Under the pieces are notes generated by a model. The model worked only from the letters and a program-made list of their open reading frames with translations. It made no database searches and was not told the origin of the DNA. A program made the position numbers and the translations under genes. DNA of 43,942 bases from Chloroflexi bacterium HGW-Chloroflexi-4 (lineage in GTDB: Bacteria; Chloroflexota; Anaerolineae; Anaerolineales; Anaerolineaceae). The stretch covers positions 1 to 43,942 of the forward strand of contig PHBW01000013.1 of the NCBI GenBank assembly GCA_002840715.1, read 5' to 3'. This document shows, one piece after another, positions 23,387-32,892 of this stretch. The first letter of the stretch is position 1. Every line of letters begins with the position of its first letter.

Positions 23387-23837
23387 AGATTGCTGCTAAA
23401 ATTTCCTGACTGTGTCCGGCGGGTTTTACGTCTGCAAACACTTTTTTTACCAAACCCTCTTTTGAGATCAGGTATGTCGTGCGCAAAATGCCCATGTATT
23501 CACGGCCCATCATTTTCTTTATAGCCCAAACACCATAGGCTTCACAAACCTTGTGGTCTTCATCCGAAAGCAGGGTAAAAGGTAAACCATATTTTGTTTT
23601 AAACTTCAAGTGAGATTTCGGACTGTCAGCGCTCAGACCAATTATGACCACACCTGCTTTTTCATAAGCGCTGTAATCATCTCTAAAGGCACAGGCTTCA
23701 GTAGTGCAGCCGGGGGTGTCATCTTTTGGATAAAAATAGAGAACCACATCTTTGCCGCGATAATCAGATAACTTGCGTGAGGTTCCTGTTTCATCCAGTA
23801 ATGTAAATTCAGGTGCCTCGGATTTTTCAGGGATCAT
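23385..23837 (-). CDS. bcp: Thiol peroxidase Bcp/PrxQ
   Basis: 150 residues of the atypical two-Cys peroxiredoxin family that reduces hydroperoxides with thioredoxin. 'DDTPGCTTEACAFRD' has the peroxidatic C44 and the resolving C49 five residues on, the PrxQ-alpha arrangement. The C-terminal 'LRTTYLISKEGLVKKVF' is typical, and the length is normal. It is a single gene, convergent with rsfS. Confidence 0.95.
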   Translation of the reverse strand: MIPEKSEAPEFTLLDETGTSRKLSDYRGKDVVLYFYPKDDTPGCTTEACAFRDDYSAYEKAGVVIIGLSADSPKSHLKFKTKYGLPFTLLSDEDHKVCEAYGVWAIKKMMGREYMGILRTTYLISKEGLVKKVFADVKPAGHSQEILAAI

Positions 23838-23905
23838 AATATTCCTCCAATTTTCATCTGATTATACCGATTTGTTGTAGTAAAAATATTAGAATTGCCG
23901 TTCGT

Positions 23906-24814
23906 TTACGAAATCCATAAAGTGAATGAAACCAAATAGGCTATTACCACAAAGGTTCCTGCCGCGGTCAATTTGAGCACCTTCCAGCGCGGAGGGGCGC
24001 CGTTGATGATTCCCTGCATCTGAATGATCTGAAAAATGCCGATCAACAAAGGTAAAAACATTGGCCAGGTTAACGACCAGGGCTGCCCAAGCAGTGCAAA
24101 AACAGCCACGAAAAGAAAAGCAACCAATACCAGGTAATTGTGAGCCTGCATGGATCGCAGCCAATCCAGCCTAACCACCATGGATTCAACCCGGTGGGTT
24201 CGATCGAAAGCATAGGTTTCGAGGGAATAGACGATTTTGAGTGCAAGATAAAGCAGGGTAATTGGCAGGGTCAGCATTATTAAAAGTACATGCAGGTTCG
24301 GTTCATTGAGCAAATAACCGATCGCCGGTACAAGATTACAGATTAATATTGCCTCCCCCACTTCACCGTAACCCTTTTTATCCAACTGGAGGGGAGGTGT
24401 GGCAGCAAAGAAACTGATTAGAAAGGCCAAACCAAGCATGAAAACAGTCGAGAGGTTAATTGCTCCTCTCACCATCAACAAAATGGTATCCAGGGCACCG
24501 GCCGTGAGCAGGGTTAATGCGATCACCAGTAAAGTCTGCCTGTCCAGACTTTTGAGCACGGCGCGGCGCGGATCATCCGGGTGAAGTTTGCATGTAGGTG
24601 CTGAAGGATGGTCAAAAAAGGCGGACAGGTAGAGGCGCATCATGATCAGAAATACTCCCAACAGCGACCCGAAGAGGATGTTGACCCAATCGAGGGTTCC
24701 GCCTTGATGTTTTACCAGCCCCACCCCGATTGAATAAGTTAGCAATACCCAAACCAATAATTGGGACTGAATGATGTGGAGATAACTTGAATTAGTTCGT
24801 TCTTCTGAAGGCAT
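23906..24814 (-). CDS. UbiA-like prenyltransferase family membrane protein
   Basis: 302 residues with eight or nine membrane segments. Overall pattern resembles UbiA-family aromatic prenyltransferases ('ATPPLQLDKKGYGEVGEAIL' and the later 'YAFDRTHRVESMVVRLDW'), but the first Asp-rich N/DxxxD motif is not evident where 'AFFDHPSAP' stands, so catalysis or substrate may differ. I start at the ATG at 24814, with GCAGG upstream; the frame stays open to 24901, which would cross into the previous gene's terminator. It is a lone gene after that terminator. Confidence 0.55.
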   Translation of the reverse strand: MPSEERTNSSYLHIIQSQLLVWVLLTYSIGVGLVKHQGGTLDWVNILFGSLLGVFLIMMRLYLSAFFDHPSAPTCKLHPDDPRRAVLKSLDRQTLLVIALTLLTAGALDTILLMVRGAINLSTVFMLGLAFLISFFAATPPLQLDKKGYGEVGEAILICNLVPAIGYLLNEPNLHVLLIMLTLPITLLYLALKIVYSLETYAFDRTHRVESMVVRLDWLRSMQAHNYLVLVAFLFVAVFALLGQPWSLTWPMFLPLLIGIFQIIQMQGIINGAPPRWKVLKLTAAGTFVVIAYLVSFTLWIS

Positions 24815-24898
24815 TTTTACCTGCAATCGTTGTGATATTCCAAGGAAACCTGATGGAGAGACTAACAAAATTATTCTAACATATCCATCTTTTCGATA

Positions 24899-24922
24899 CA
24901 AAAAAGGCTGCTTTTCAGCAGC
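24899..24922 (-). terminator. Rho-independent terminator
   Basis: On the minus strand GCTGC-tgaaaa-GCAGC followed by CTTTTTT. It ends the transcript of the Thr-rich membrane protein gene that stops at 24943. Confidence 0.8.
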
Positions 24923-24942
24923 GCTGGAATCAACGCTATTTA

Positions 24943-25785
24943 CTATGGGGCGGGTGTCAAGCTTGGTGTAGGAGTAACTTGAGGTAAATCAAGTGTGTTG
25001 GTCACCGAAACAGAAGGATCAATCGTTCGTTCATTTCCCAATATTGTAAATCTGCCTGAGGTCTTCCAGGTTTGGCCGACAAAAATCTGCACTTCATAAT
25101 CACCGGATTTCCACATATCCGGGGTGATCTTCTTGTTACAGAAATCTGAATAACCAGCGCCGCCGGTTGAAAACTTCCAGATTTGGGTTTCGGCACATAG
25201 ATATTGCCCTTCATAAAGCCAGACTGCCGTCCAGCGCACACCGGTTGTCATTTTATCAAAGGTATAACCGGCATACAGTTCTGTGATTGGCAGGGTAAAG
25301 GTATCAGTGGTATTGATGACTAATCCATCCTTATCCACTTCCTCAGAAAATTGAATTGGTGAGAATATCGACTCGGTATCAGGTATCTGTGGAGTGATTA
25401 TGGTCGCCATTGCCTCAGAAGGTAACATGGGTGTATATGTCTGAGCCAGGGTTTGAGTAATGGTCGGCGTCAGCGAATTTTGAAGCGTCAAAGTAATGGT
25501 AGGGGTTGTGGTAATTGTGGGGGTGCGGGTAATGGTCGGTGACGGTGGAAAATAACGATATGCCACCGGTTCACCAAAGCGGTAAAACACAAACCCCATC
25601 ACAACCATGAGGACGGCAAAAAAGATCAAGCGCCAACCATATTCGATTAAGTCCTGCCGTTTGCGATAAAACTTAAGATTTCGGGCAGCATCAAGTGATT
25701 TAAAAGCCATCACCAGACTGGCGAGGACGCCAATGCCTAATAAAACCAGAATCACTTTAAAAGTGGTATCAATATCAAGGTTCAT
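24943..25785 (-). CDS. Membrane-anchored protein with Thr-rich linker
   Basis: 280 residues. Two membrane segments (about 10-27 and 50-70) with a basic loop between them, then a linker at about 80-125 made of 'TPTIT'-like repeats, then a globular extracytoplasmic domain of about 130 residues ('VRWTAVWLYEGQYLC', 'GDYEVQIFVGQTWKTSGRFT') and a second short Thr/Pro tail. The globular part looks like a beta-sandwich; I do not recognise the family. The linker matches in style the tails of the decayed fragments at 1.4 and 1.9 kb. No neighbours in an operon, except that it lies upstream of the UbiA-like gene across a terminator. Confidence 0.7.
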   Translation of the reverse strand: MNLDIDTTFKVILVLLGIGVLASLVMAFKSLDAARNLKFYRKRQDLIEYGWRLIFFAVLMVVMGFVFYRFGEPVAYRYFPPSPTITRTPTITTTPTITLTLQNSLTPTITQTLAQTYTPMLPSEAMATIITPQIPDTESIFSPIQFSEEVDKDGLVINTTDTFTLPITELYAGYTFDKMTTGVRWTAVWLYEGQYLCAETQIWKFSTGGAGYSDFCNKKITPDMWKSGDYEVQIFVGQTWKTSGRFTILGNERTIDPSVSVTNTLDLPQVTPTPSLTPAP

Positions 25786-25841
25786 GATCGAGAGTCCAAT
25801 TTAGTTGCTCGTGCTTATTATAATTAATGATACACCCTTAC

Positions 25842-26936
25842 TTATCTTACTTCCTGCTGAAGCTTGCCTCGTCGCAGCAATCGGGTGAAAATCAATAATC
25901 TCGGTAGCACCTGATGATAAACAAAATACAATTTTGGCTTGACGGGAAAATCCCACGCGCCGGCAGATCGAATCACGGTGGCACCAAGGCCGTCTTTGAA
26001 ACGAAAAACGCCGAACATGGAATCCGATTCAGCAAACACATCGGGGGCGCCCCACAGATCGTAGATATCACAGCCTTTGCTCCTGGCCAGTCGCATGGCC
26101 TCCCATTGGAGCAGGTTGTTGGGCATTTTTTCGCGGTGCACCGGGCTTGACATGCCGTAGAGATACCAGGCACGTTTGCCAAAATGGAATAACATCACCC
26201 CGGCTACCAACTGGCCTTCCACTTCGGCGATGAGGGCGTCTGCCATACCGGCCTGGATAAATCGTCGCCAAACCCCCAAATAGTAATCTTCTTCACGGAT
26301 GATGAAGTGGTCACGAGAGGCTGTCTGTGCATACAGGTGATAAAGGGCGGGAAGTTCTTCCTCTTTGGCAAGCCTGACAGAAACACCGCTTCGCTGCGCA
26401 AGGCGCAGATTGTAACGCGCCTTTTGCTTCATGCGCTTCAGCCAGTCCTCTTCAGTACCAGTCAAGTCGAGCACAGCCGTATTCTTAAACTGGATTTGCT
26501 CAACGGAATAACGCCATTTCCGTGCGCACATTTCATCCATGACCTTTTTACCAATGGGATTTTCCTCGGCTTTTCCATCGCCGGGAATTCCCCTACCGAT
26601 TTCAAGGTCTGGATCTATTTTTAAGAAGATCAATTCTTGATCGCGAGTAAACTGTTCGATATCATTGAAAACCTTTTCCCGCAGGTTGGCATCCTGCCAA
26701 TCCAGCATTGGGCCGCGGGGAATGTAGCCGATAGCCATTTTTGGACCAATACTGAGGAGCTTCATCGTACGCACCAAAACATTGGCGGCGGCTATCACCT
26801 CGCCTTGGTCGTTCTTCCAGGTTAATGGATGCGACTTCCAACCAACTTCGTTTTTTATTTCTGCCCATTCTGAAGTCTGAAGCACATGAGCATTCGGCAA
26901 ATTGATAATGAGATCATTCCAGTTATTTTCAGGCAT
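25842..26936 (-). CDS. FemAB-family aminoacyltransferase, copy 2
   Basis: 364 residues with tandem GNAT-like folds of the FemAB/FemX type, which add amino acids from aminoacyl-tRNA to peptidoglycan precursors. Signature parts are 'IGYIPRGPMLDW', 'KQKARYNLRLAQRSGVSVRL' and 'QWEAMRLARSKGCDIYDLWG'. I start at the ATG at 26936, which overlaps the NUDIX stop by 8 nt; the open frame reaches 26957. A paralogue lies two genes upstream (27447-28442). It is the last gene of the cluster read from 32764. Acyl donor and target are unknown, and some family members modify other surface polymers. Confidence 0.88.
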   Translation of the reverse strand: MPENNWNDLIINLPNAHVLQTSEWAEIKNEVGWKSHPLTWKNDQGEVIAAANVLVRTMKLLSIGPKMAIGYIPRGPMLDWQDANLREKVFNDIEQFTRDQELIFLKIDPDLEIGRGIPGDGKAEENPIGKKVMDEMCARKWRYSVEQIQFKNTAVLDLTGTEEDWLKRMKQKARYNLRLAQRSGVSVRLAKEEELPALYHLYAQTASRDHFIIREEDYYLGVWRRFIQAGMADALIAEVEGQLVAGVMLFHFGKRAWYLYGMSSPVHREKMPNNLLQWEAMRLARSKGCDIYDLWGAPDVFAESDSMFGVFRFKDGLGATVIRSAGAWDFPVKPKLYFVYHQVLPRLLIFTRLLRRGKLQQEVR

Positions 26937-27450
26937 GATCGATTTCCATGAGAACACCTTTGGTTTTTAACCAATCCTGAATCTGGTTAAAACCGCTAAT
27001 GCCGGTAAATTTCAACTGCATAACTTCTTCAGCCGATAAAAAACCAATTTTTTCGGTTTCATTGGTAATCTGCATTGTACCGCCTAGGATTTCAGCATCG
27101 TATAAAAAAACAATGCCATTACCGCGTGGATCATCTTTGTATGTATAAACGCCTGCCAGCCTGAGTGTTTTTACTTTCAATCCTGTTTCTTCGAAGGCCT
27201 CACGAACCGCGGCCTCTTCAGGATCTTCATCGACTTCTAGAAAACCTGCTGGCATATACCAGTGGCCTTTCCAGGGGTCAATGCCACGTTTTACCAAAAG
27301 TAGGCGGCCGTCTTTTTCGATACGTACGCCAGCACTAACCTTGTATTGTTTGTAGTGAATCCAACCACAAGCGGGACAGATTTCACGTTTTCTATCTTCA
27401 ATGATCCTTGTATCAAGTTGTGTGCCACACTCCAGGCAGTAATGATTCAT
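26929..27450 (-). CDS. NUDIX hydrolase with zinc ribbon
   Basis: 173 residues. An N-terminal zinc ribbon has C5, C8, C25 and C28, as in NudC-type NADH pyrophosphatases and related proteins. The NUDIX box at 69-91 (G69, E75, R83, E84, E87, E88, G90) binds metal and cleaves nucleoside-diphosphate-linked substrates. The N-terminal NudC domain is missing, so it is not NudC itself. It is translationally coupled on both sides to FemAB-like genes (overlaps of 4 and 8 nt), suggesting a substrate in surface assembly, such as an NDP-sugar or a by-product; that is inference. Confidence 0.88.
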   Translation of the reverse strand: MNHYCLECGTQLDTRIIEDRKREICPACGWIHYKQYKVSAGVRIEKDGRLLLVKRGIDPWKGHWYMPAGFLEVDEDPEEAAVREAFEETGLKVKTLRLAGVYTYKDDPRGNGIVFLYDAEILGGTMQITNETEKIGFLSAEEVMQLKFTGISGFNQIQDWLKTKGVLMEIDHA

Positions 27451-28442
27451 CCTGCCTCTTCTCCGCCACGCAGCCGCATAATCTGGCGATAGATCTTATA
27501 AATGCCGGGTAAGTAAGTGCGATCCCAGGCACCCACACTGCGGAAAACTTCGCCGCCAAATCCGCGTTTGAATCGATAAACTCCCCATAATCCGTCATGA
27601 CTGTGCTTCTTAGAGAACTCCTCTTCAAGGACCTCTTCATCCACGTCAGGTATGCCCCACAGATCATAATATTTGCAATTCATCTTTCGAGCCCACTTCA
27701 TGGCTTCCCATTGGAGCAAGTAGGTCGGCATGCGGTTTCGCTGATCGTCGCTTGAGGCCCCGTACATGTACCAGGCCATGTCGCCGAGTGCAAACACGAT
27801 CAAACCTGCCACTGGTCGATTTTCAAAATAAGCAACCAAGAGGTCAGCCTGTCCATGGGGTTTAAACAACTCAAGCGCTTTTTTATAATATGCTAGCGAA
27901 TGGACACCAAAACCATCACGTTTGCCAGTGACCTCACTCATTTCGTGAAAAGCGTTGATGTCATCAGAAACTCTTACTTCGATGCCTTTTTTTTCTGCCA
28001 GTTTAATGTTGTATCGGGTTTTTTGCTTCATGCGATCCAAAAGATCTTCTTCGGAACCATTCAAAGAAATTACTACAGTTCTTTGAGGTTGTACCGACTT
28101 GGTTTTTACCCAGCCAGGCTGTTCAACAATCGAGAGCGCCTGTTCGGGTTCCCAAATATCCGGTTCAATTTTTAAGAAGATAGCCCGATTCTCTCGGCAA
28201 ACGGCATCAAGCTCTGCAAAAAGTCCACAGCCCTGCCCGATGGGTCCTTTGGGGATGTATCCAATGCTAAAACCACCTGGCAGTTTGCGGAACAAAACCT
28301 GCGCGCCGCAATTTTCGTTAATAACACGAACGGCCTTCCAGCCAAAAGAGGTCTTTAATTCACCCCATGCGCCAGATTGTAAAATATGAGCATTGGGATG
28401 TCTGGCTATAAAACCATTCCACTCGCTAAGGGATACTATCAT
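27447..28442 (-). CDS. FemAB-family aminoacyltransferase, copy 1
   Basis: 331 residues, same architecture as the copy at 25842: 'IGYIPKGPIGQG', 'KQKTRYNIKLAEKKGIEVRV', 'YMYGASSDDQRNRMPTYLLQ' and 'QWEAMKWARKMNCKYYDLWG'. The two are clearly paralogous yet well diverged. It begins 2 nt after the WbpM-like gene's stop and overlaps the NUDIX gene by ATGA, so it is one operon with the sugar genes. The two paralogues may add successive residues, as FemA and FemB do in staphylococci (analogy only). Confidence 0.88.
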   Translation of the reverse strand: MIVSLSEWNGFIARHPNAHILQSGAWGELKTSFGWKAVRVINENCGAQVLFRKLPGGFSIGYIPKGPIGQGCGLFAELDAVCRENRAIFLKIEPDIWEPEQALSIVEQPGWVKTKSVQPQRTVVISLNGSEEDLLDRMKQKTRYNIKLAEKKGIEVRVSDDINAFHEMSEVTGKRDGFGVHSLAYYKKALELFKPHGQADLLVAYFENRPVAGLIVFALGDMAWYMYGASSDDQRNRMPTYLLQWEAMKWARKMNCKYYDLWGIPDVDEEVLEEEFSKKHSHDGLWGVYRFKRGFGGEVFRSVGAWDRTYLPGIYKIYRQIMRLRGGEEAG

Positions 28443-28444
28443 AA

Positions 28445-30337
28445 TTAATCAATGGAAATGAGTTCCGGTGGCGGAGTGGAAGCTAATTCCGCGCCTGGTA
28501 TATTGGCATCAACAAACTTGACAATTTCTGTGGATTCTCCCTGGTCAGACAATGCAATTAGCTGATCAATACGCTCGCCAAGGACTACACCCATAAGATT
28601 ATTGGGGTCATCATATTGGTAGATATCAGGATGCTGAGTGGGTTTAAACCGATTACCCTCTTCCCAGAGATCTTCACTTAATTTTTCTCCAGGGCGGATG
28701 CCAGTAAAAGCTATTTCAATATCTTTTCCAGGTTCAAGACCAGAAAGCCTGATCAGGTCTTCAGCCAGGTCAAGTATCTTGACCTGCTGACCCATATTCA
28801 AGACATACATCTCACCGCACTTGCTCATACCGGCAGCTTGCAGCACAAGATAAACTGCCTCAGGAATGGTCATGAAGTAACGCTTCATATCTGGATGCGT
28901 GATGGTCACAGGTCCGCCGCGTGCAATCTGATGCTTGAAGAGCGGAACGACACTACCACGGCTACCCAAAACGTTGCCAAACCGCACCACACTGTAAGCA
29001 TTGCCAGTGCGTTTGGCAGCATCCAACACGATCATTTCAGAGAAGCGTTTGGTCGCCCCCATAATATTGACCGGTTTAATGGCCTTGTCTGTCGAAATCA
29101 TGACCAGGTGTTTAACATCAAATTTGACACAGGCATTCACCACATTGCGAGTGCCGCCAACATTGTTGTTGACCGCCTCATCAATGTTCATTTCCATCAA
29201 TGGCACATGTTTGTGCGCCGCGGCGTGAAAGACCACGTCTGGTTTATGTTTTGTAAAGACCTTTTCAAGCCGATCCTTATCTCTCACATCCACAATGACC
29301 GGATAGATCGGCAAGGACGGATGAAGCTCCTGGATTTCAAGCAGGGTTTCAAAGATACTGTTCTCGCCATGTCCAAGCAGGATCAGACCTGAAGGATTCC
29401 AACGCGAAATCTGACGGCAAAGTTCCCGGCCAATGGACCCGCCTGCTCCGGTGACAACCACAGTCTTGCCGCTCAGGGTGAAACCGACCAATTCTTCTTT
29501 CATGTGAGAAGGTTGGCGTCGGAGCAAGTCGGTAATATCAACTTCACGCAAACGGCTGATGTTTACCTTGCCGCCTAATAATTCATAGATGCCCGGCATG
29601 GTGCGAAAAGGAATGCCTTTCAACCGGCAAATATCAGCCACCATACGGATGGTTTTTCCACCCGCACTGGGGATGGCGATAATGACCTCATCTATCCGTT
29701 TTTGTTCAAGCACTTTGCCCATTTCAGTGACAACGCCCACCACCGGGATGCCGTGGATTTGTTGTCGCTGTTTGACAGGATTGTCATCCAGAAAACCAAC
29801 CGGGTTCAGATTCAATTCTGTGTTCTTTTGCAGCTCACGCACCACCAATGCACCTGCATCTCCTGCGCCAACGATAAGAGCACGTTTTGCCTGGTGACTT
29901 TTGCCATTGGATGAGGACGTGGTGATCATTTCTGCCATAAAGCGCAGCATAAAACGTACGCCGCCCACCATCACCATCGAAAGAAGCCAGTCAATAATTA
30001 ATACCGACCGTGGAAAACCATTGAAGACTTTCAAGGTTGAAATGAAAATCATCACTCCGGTGACTAACACAGAAGCAGTGGTTACCGCGCCAATGATCAA
30101 GCGCAATTCTTTTATACTGGCATAAACCCACATACGCCGGTACATACCAAATGCAAAATAAACAATCGTCTTAATAACAAGTGAAACAGCGATCATCCAA
30201 TAGGCAGATTTCAAGTAAAAGTAGAAGAGTGCGCCCATTTCAAGGCGTAGGGCATAAGCGCCAAGCACAGAAAAGACCATAAAAACAAGGTCGAAAATTA
30301 AAACATAACGATTGCGAATATTGGGTTTGGATTTCAT
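28445..30337 (-). CDS. WbpM/FlaA1/CapD-like NDP-sugar dehydratase
   Basis: 630 residues. Four N-terminal membrane segments (about 10-115), a CoA-binding-like Rossmann domain ('ALIVGAGDAGALVVREL', about 155) and a C-terminal short-chain dehydrogenase domain ('VVVTGAGGSIGRELCRQI', about 294). The catalytic part reads 'STDKAIKPVNIMGATKR', with Met in place of the usual Tyr, which is the SMK triad of the large WbpM subgroup: UDP-GlcNAc 4,6-dehydratases. It starts one step in surface-glycan sugar synthesis. The ATG overlaps the stop of the upstream transferase gene by one base (TAATG). Confidence 0.93.
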   Translation of the reverse strand: MKSKPNIRNRYVLIFDLVFMVFSVLGAYALRLEMGALFYFYLKSAYWMIAVSLVIKTIVYFAFGMYRRMWVYASIKELRLIIGAVTTASVLVTGVMIFISTLKVFNGFPRSVLIIDWLLSMVMVGGVRFMLRFMAEMITTSSSNGKSHQAKRALIVGAGDAGALVVRELQKNTELNLNPVGFLDDNPVKQRQQIHGIPVVGVVTEMGKVLEQKRIDEVIIAIPSAGGKTIRMVADICRLKGIPFRTMPGIYELLGGKVNISRLREVDITDLLRRQPSHMKEELVGFTLSGKTVVVTGAGGSIGRELCRQISRWNPSGLILLGHGENSIFETLLEIQELHPSLPIYPVIVDVRDKDRLEKVFTKHKPDVVFHAAAHKHVPLMEMNIDEAVNNNVGGTRNVVNACVKFDVKHLVMISTDKAIKPVNIMGATKRFSEMIVLDAAKRTGNAYSVVRFGNVLGSRGSVVPLFKHQIARGGPVTITHPDMKRYFMTIPEAVYLVLQAAGMSKCGEMYVLNMGQQVKILDLAEDLIRLSGLEPGKDIEIAFTGIRPGEKLSEDLWEEGNRFKPTQHPDIYQYDDPNNLMGVVLGERIDQLIALSDQGESTEIVKFVDANIPGAELASTPPPELISID

Positions 30338-31752
30338 TACAGACCTCTGAATCCCAGGACGGCACCGATTGTCCGGATGGCGATGTTCATGTCCAGAAGC
30401 AGGTTCCTGTGTTTGATATAGTAAAGATCGTATTCCAATTTGACGGCGGTGTCTTCAACAGTTGAAGCGTAACGTTGGTTCACCTGCGCCCAGCCGGTTA
30501 TTCCGGGTTTGACATATAACCTGGCACGGTAAAAGGGAATTTGCTCTTGAAATTGATTGACCAATTCGATCTGTTCAGCGCGCGGACCGATCAGACTGTT
30601 CTCGCCTTTCAGGATGTTAATGACCTGAGGGAGTTCATCCACATGGCTGCGGCGCAAGATTTTACCAAGCCGGGTAATTCGGCTGTCGCCGGAGGTTGTC
30701 ATGCGTGCGACACCGTCACTTTCTGAATCTTTGCGCATGGTTCGAAATTTATATATTTTATAAGGCTTGCCGTTCTTACCAACACGCATTTGACTGTAAA
30801 AAATGGGGAAACCATCATCCACTAAAATAATTAAAGCAATGATTGGATATAAGACAACCAGGAACAAAAGCCCGATCAAACCACTGAAAATATCCAGGAT
30901 GCGCTTTATGACTTCATAAATGCCTGAGGATTGAGCCTGGTCGATAAAAGAACGTAAAATCCAGTCTGATTGAAGCAAAAAGATGGGCACCCGGCCAAAA
31001 ACTTCTTCATAAATGGTCGGCATAGATATCAGATCTGTACCTTCTTCTTGGGCGAGCAATACTACCCTGAAAAGATCAGGTTTCATTTCACCAGAGATGG
31101 CAAAAACCATATCAGTAATTTTTTCTTTTTCAAGACACTCAAGCAGAGTATCTGTCGTACCAATGACTGGAACACCTTCAATCATCTGATTTAACTTTTG
31201 CGGATCATCATCAATGTAACCGACCAATTCAAATGGTTCCGGCTTTATCCGTTTGACCATGCCTACCAAAGTTGAACCCGCTCTACCAGCACCAATCACC
31301 AACACTCTGCGATTGAACACGGGCGCCGTAAAAATGGTAATGTAGATAAAACGCCAAAGGATGGTCAGCACTGTGACTGAGATCAGAAAAACTGCCACAC
31401 CTCGTCTTGGCAGTGAATTGGATTGAGCGATGAAGAAGATTAATAAGTAGATAAGGACGCTGAAACCTGCCGCGGTGCCCACACCCCTTAATACTTCACC
31501 ATGGTGATTGGCTTTCCGTGGATCGTATAGTTCGATCAGCATGATAGACCAAATGATTGGTAGAAGGTAAAACCAAAAAGGAGCCCGCTGGTTGATGAAA
31601 CTCCAAGAGAAATCCAGCCAGTCTTTTTGAGCCCAGAAATAGAGTGAAATCAAAACCGAAAGACTTGAGATGATCAAATCACCCAATAATAAGATGAATT
31701 GCCTTTCTCCACCGCGAATTTTGAGTTTTCCGGTTGTTTGTTTTCGTTCCAT
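30337..31752 (-). CDS. Undecaprenyl-phosphate sugar phosphotransferase (WcaJ/WbaP-like)
   Basis: 471 residues. Four or five N-terminal membrane helices, a central Rossmann-like domain ('RVLVIGAGRAGSTLVGMV') and the C-terminal bacterial sugar transferase domain with 'YKIYKFRTMRKDSESDG', 'LRRSHVDELPQVINILKGE' and 'SLIGPRAEQIELV'. It loads the first sugar phosphate onto undecaprenyl phosphate, starting repeat-unit assembly at the inner membrane face. It lies 7 nt after the GT2 gene and overlaps the dehydratase gene. The specific sugar is unknown. Confidence 0.93.
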   Translation of the reverse strand: MERKQTTGKLKIRGGERQFILLLGDLIISSLSVLISLYFWAQKDWLDFSWSFINQRAPFWFYLLPIIWSIMLIELYDPRKANHHGEVLRGVGTAAGFSVLIYLLIFFIAQSNSLPRRGVAVFLISVTVLTILWRFIYITIFTAPVFNRRVLVIGAGRAGSTLVGMVKRIKPEPFELVGYIDDDPQKLNQMIEGVPVIGTTDTLLECLEKEKITDMVFAISGEMKPDLFRVVLLAQEEGTDLISMPTIYEEVFGRVPIFLLQSDWILRSFIDQAQSSGIYEVIKRILDIFSGLIGLLFLVVLYPIIALIILVDDGFPIFYSQMRVGKNGKPYKIYKFRTMRKDSESDGVARMTTSGDSRITRLGKILRRSHVDELPQVINILKGENSLIGPRAEQIELVNQFQEQIPFYRARLYVKPGITGWAQVNQRYASTVEDTAVKLEYDLYYIKHRNLLLDMNIAIRTIGAVLGFRGL

Positions 31753-31759
31753 GCGAGAT

Positions 31760-32764
31760 TTAAATTCCTTCTTTTTTCGGGTTCATTACGCTCCACCAAA
31801 AACCAGCACCCCAAGAGAAATGCATATTTACAATGGCCAGTGGAATTCCAAAAACCAATCGCAAATCTGATTTATTGAGGGCTATTTTTGCTGATGCTGC
31901 AATCAAGATGAATAAGTATACTCCGAGGCAGAAAATTAAGAGAACCCTTGCCAATGTAAAAAAAGCGGAAAGTAATAATAACATCAAAATGCCGACCACA
32001 AAGACCGGCGGCAGCGCTTGACGCCACCGAAGTGTTTCTGGGTTGCGCCGCAGCATACGAAATTTCCAAAACCCATATGTGAAATATTGTTTTGCCAGAG
32101 TCTTTAGCGTGGACCGGGAATAATAGACTGCCCTGATCTGCGGATCTATCCAAATTTTTCCGCCGGCAGCTCTCAGACGTGAATTGAATTCGTAATCTTC
32201 ATTGGCTCTTAATTCTTCGTTGTAATAGCCAATTTCTTCAACCCTTGATTTAAAGTAGGTGCCAAAGGCCACGGTATCTGCCTCACCAGCTTTGGTAGCC
32301 CAACGGTACTTGGCATCACCCACTCCAAGCGGATGTGCGGTAGCGATGGAGATTGCGAACGCGATTGAACTGTCTGCGCCTGGTTTTACATCAATCACGC
32401 CGCCAACGTTATCACCCAGACCCGTTTTAAGCGCCTTGACACTGCGTTCAACATAATCTGAGGCGGGGATGGCATGGGCATCCATGCGCGTGATGATTGG
32501 GGCACGTGCTGCTCTGATCGCCTGATTGAGCCCGGTTGGAATTCTACGGACGGGATTATCCAACAATTGAATATCCATATCAGGATGCTGCGCTTGAAAT
32601 TCAGCAATCCTGTTTCGTGTTTGATCTTCCGAGAGACCATCTGAAATCACGACTTCCATTTTGGTATAAGGGAAAGTTTGATGAAGGATCGCATCCAGGA
32701 GTGCGAGGATGGTTTTTTCTTCATTCAGACATGGAATCACAATGGAGACTTCAGGCAGCGTCAC
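31760..32764 (-). CDS. GT2 glycosyltransferase with membrane C-terminus
   Basis: 334 residues. GT-A fold with 'VSIVIPCLNEEKTILALLDA' at the N-terminus, 'ITRMDAHAIP' holding the DxD-like metal site (DAH), 'ELRANEDYEFNSRLRAAGGK' (ED acceptor motif) and 'Y-S-R-STLK'. Two or three C-terminal membrane helices from about 245, as in ExoA-like enzymes of exopolysaccharide synthesis. It is first in the leftward surface-glycan operon; a strong hairpin lies just upstream at 32832-32880. Confidence 0.92.
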   Translation of the reverse strand: MTLPEVSIVIPCLNEEKTILALLDAILHQTFPYTKMEVVISDGLSEDQTRNRIAEFQAQHPDMDIQLLDNPVRRIPTGLNQAIRAARAPIITRMDAHAIPASDYVERSVKALKTGLGDNVGGVIDVKPGADSSIAFAISIATAHPLGVGDAKYRWATKAGEADTVAFGTYFKSRVEEIGYYNEELRANEDYEFNSRLRAAGGKIWIDPQIRAVYYSRSTLKTLAKQYFTYGFWKFRMLRRNPETLRWRQALPPVFVVGILMLLLLSAFFTLARVLLIFCLGVYLFILIAASAKIALNKSDLRLVFGIPLAIVNMHFSWGAGFWWSVMNPKKEGI

Positions 32765-32831
32765 AGGAGTTTTCCCTCAGCAATATTTTACTTGATAATC
32801 ACCCAAGAAATTACATTACAAATATACAGTT

Positions 32832-32880
32832 TTCCGCCCCAATGCATCAGGAATAATAATCCTTATGAATTGGGGCGGAA
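32832..32880. repeat. long inverted repeat between ridA and the GT2 gene
   Basis: TTCCGCCCCAAT (32832-32843) pairs exactly with ATTGGGGCGGAA (32869-32880), with an inner AGGA/TCCT stem. It has no clean T-run on either strand. It is probably the end of ridA transcripts or a structural repeat; a similar hairpin lies at 41108-41142. Confidence 0.6.
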
Positions 32881-32892
32881 AGAAGAAAAATA

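Noticed and set aside
28838..29392. 184-codon frame antisense to the dehydratase gene
   Set aside because: Shadow of a well-supported gene; no domain.
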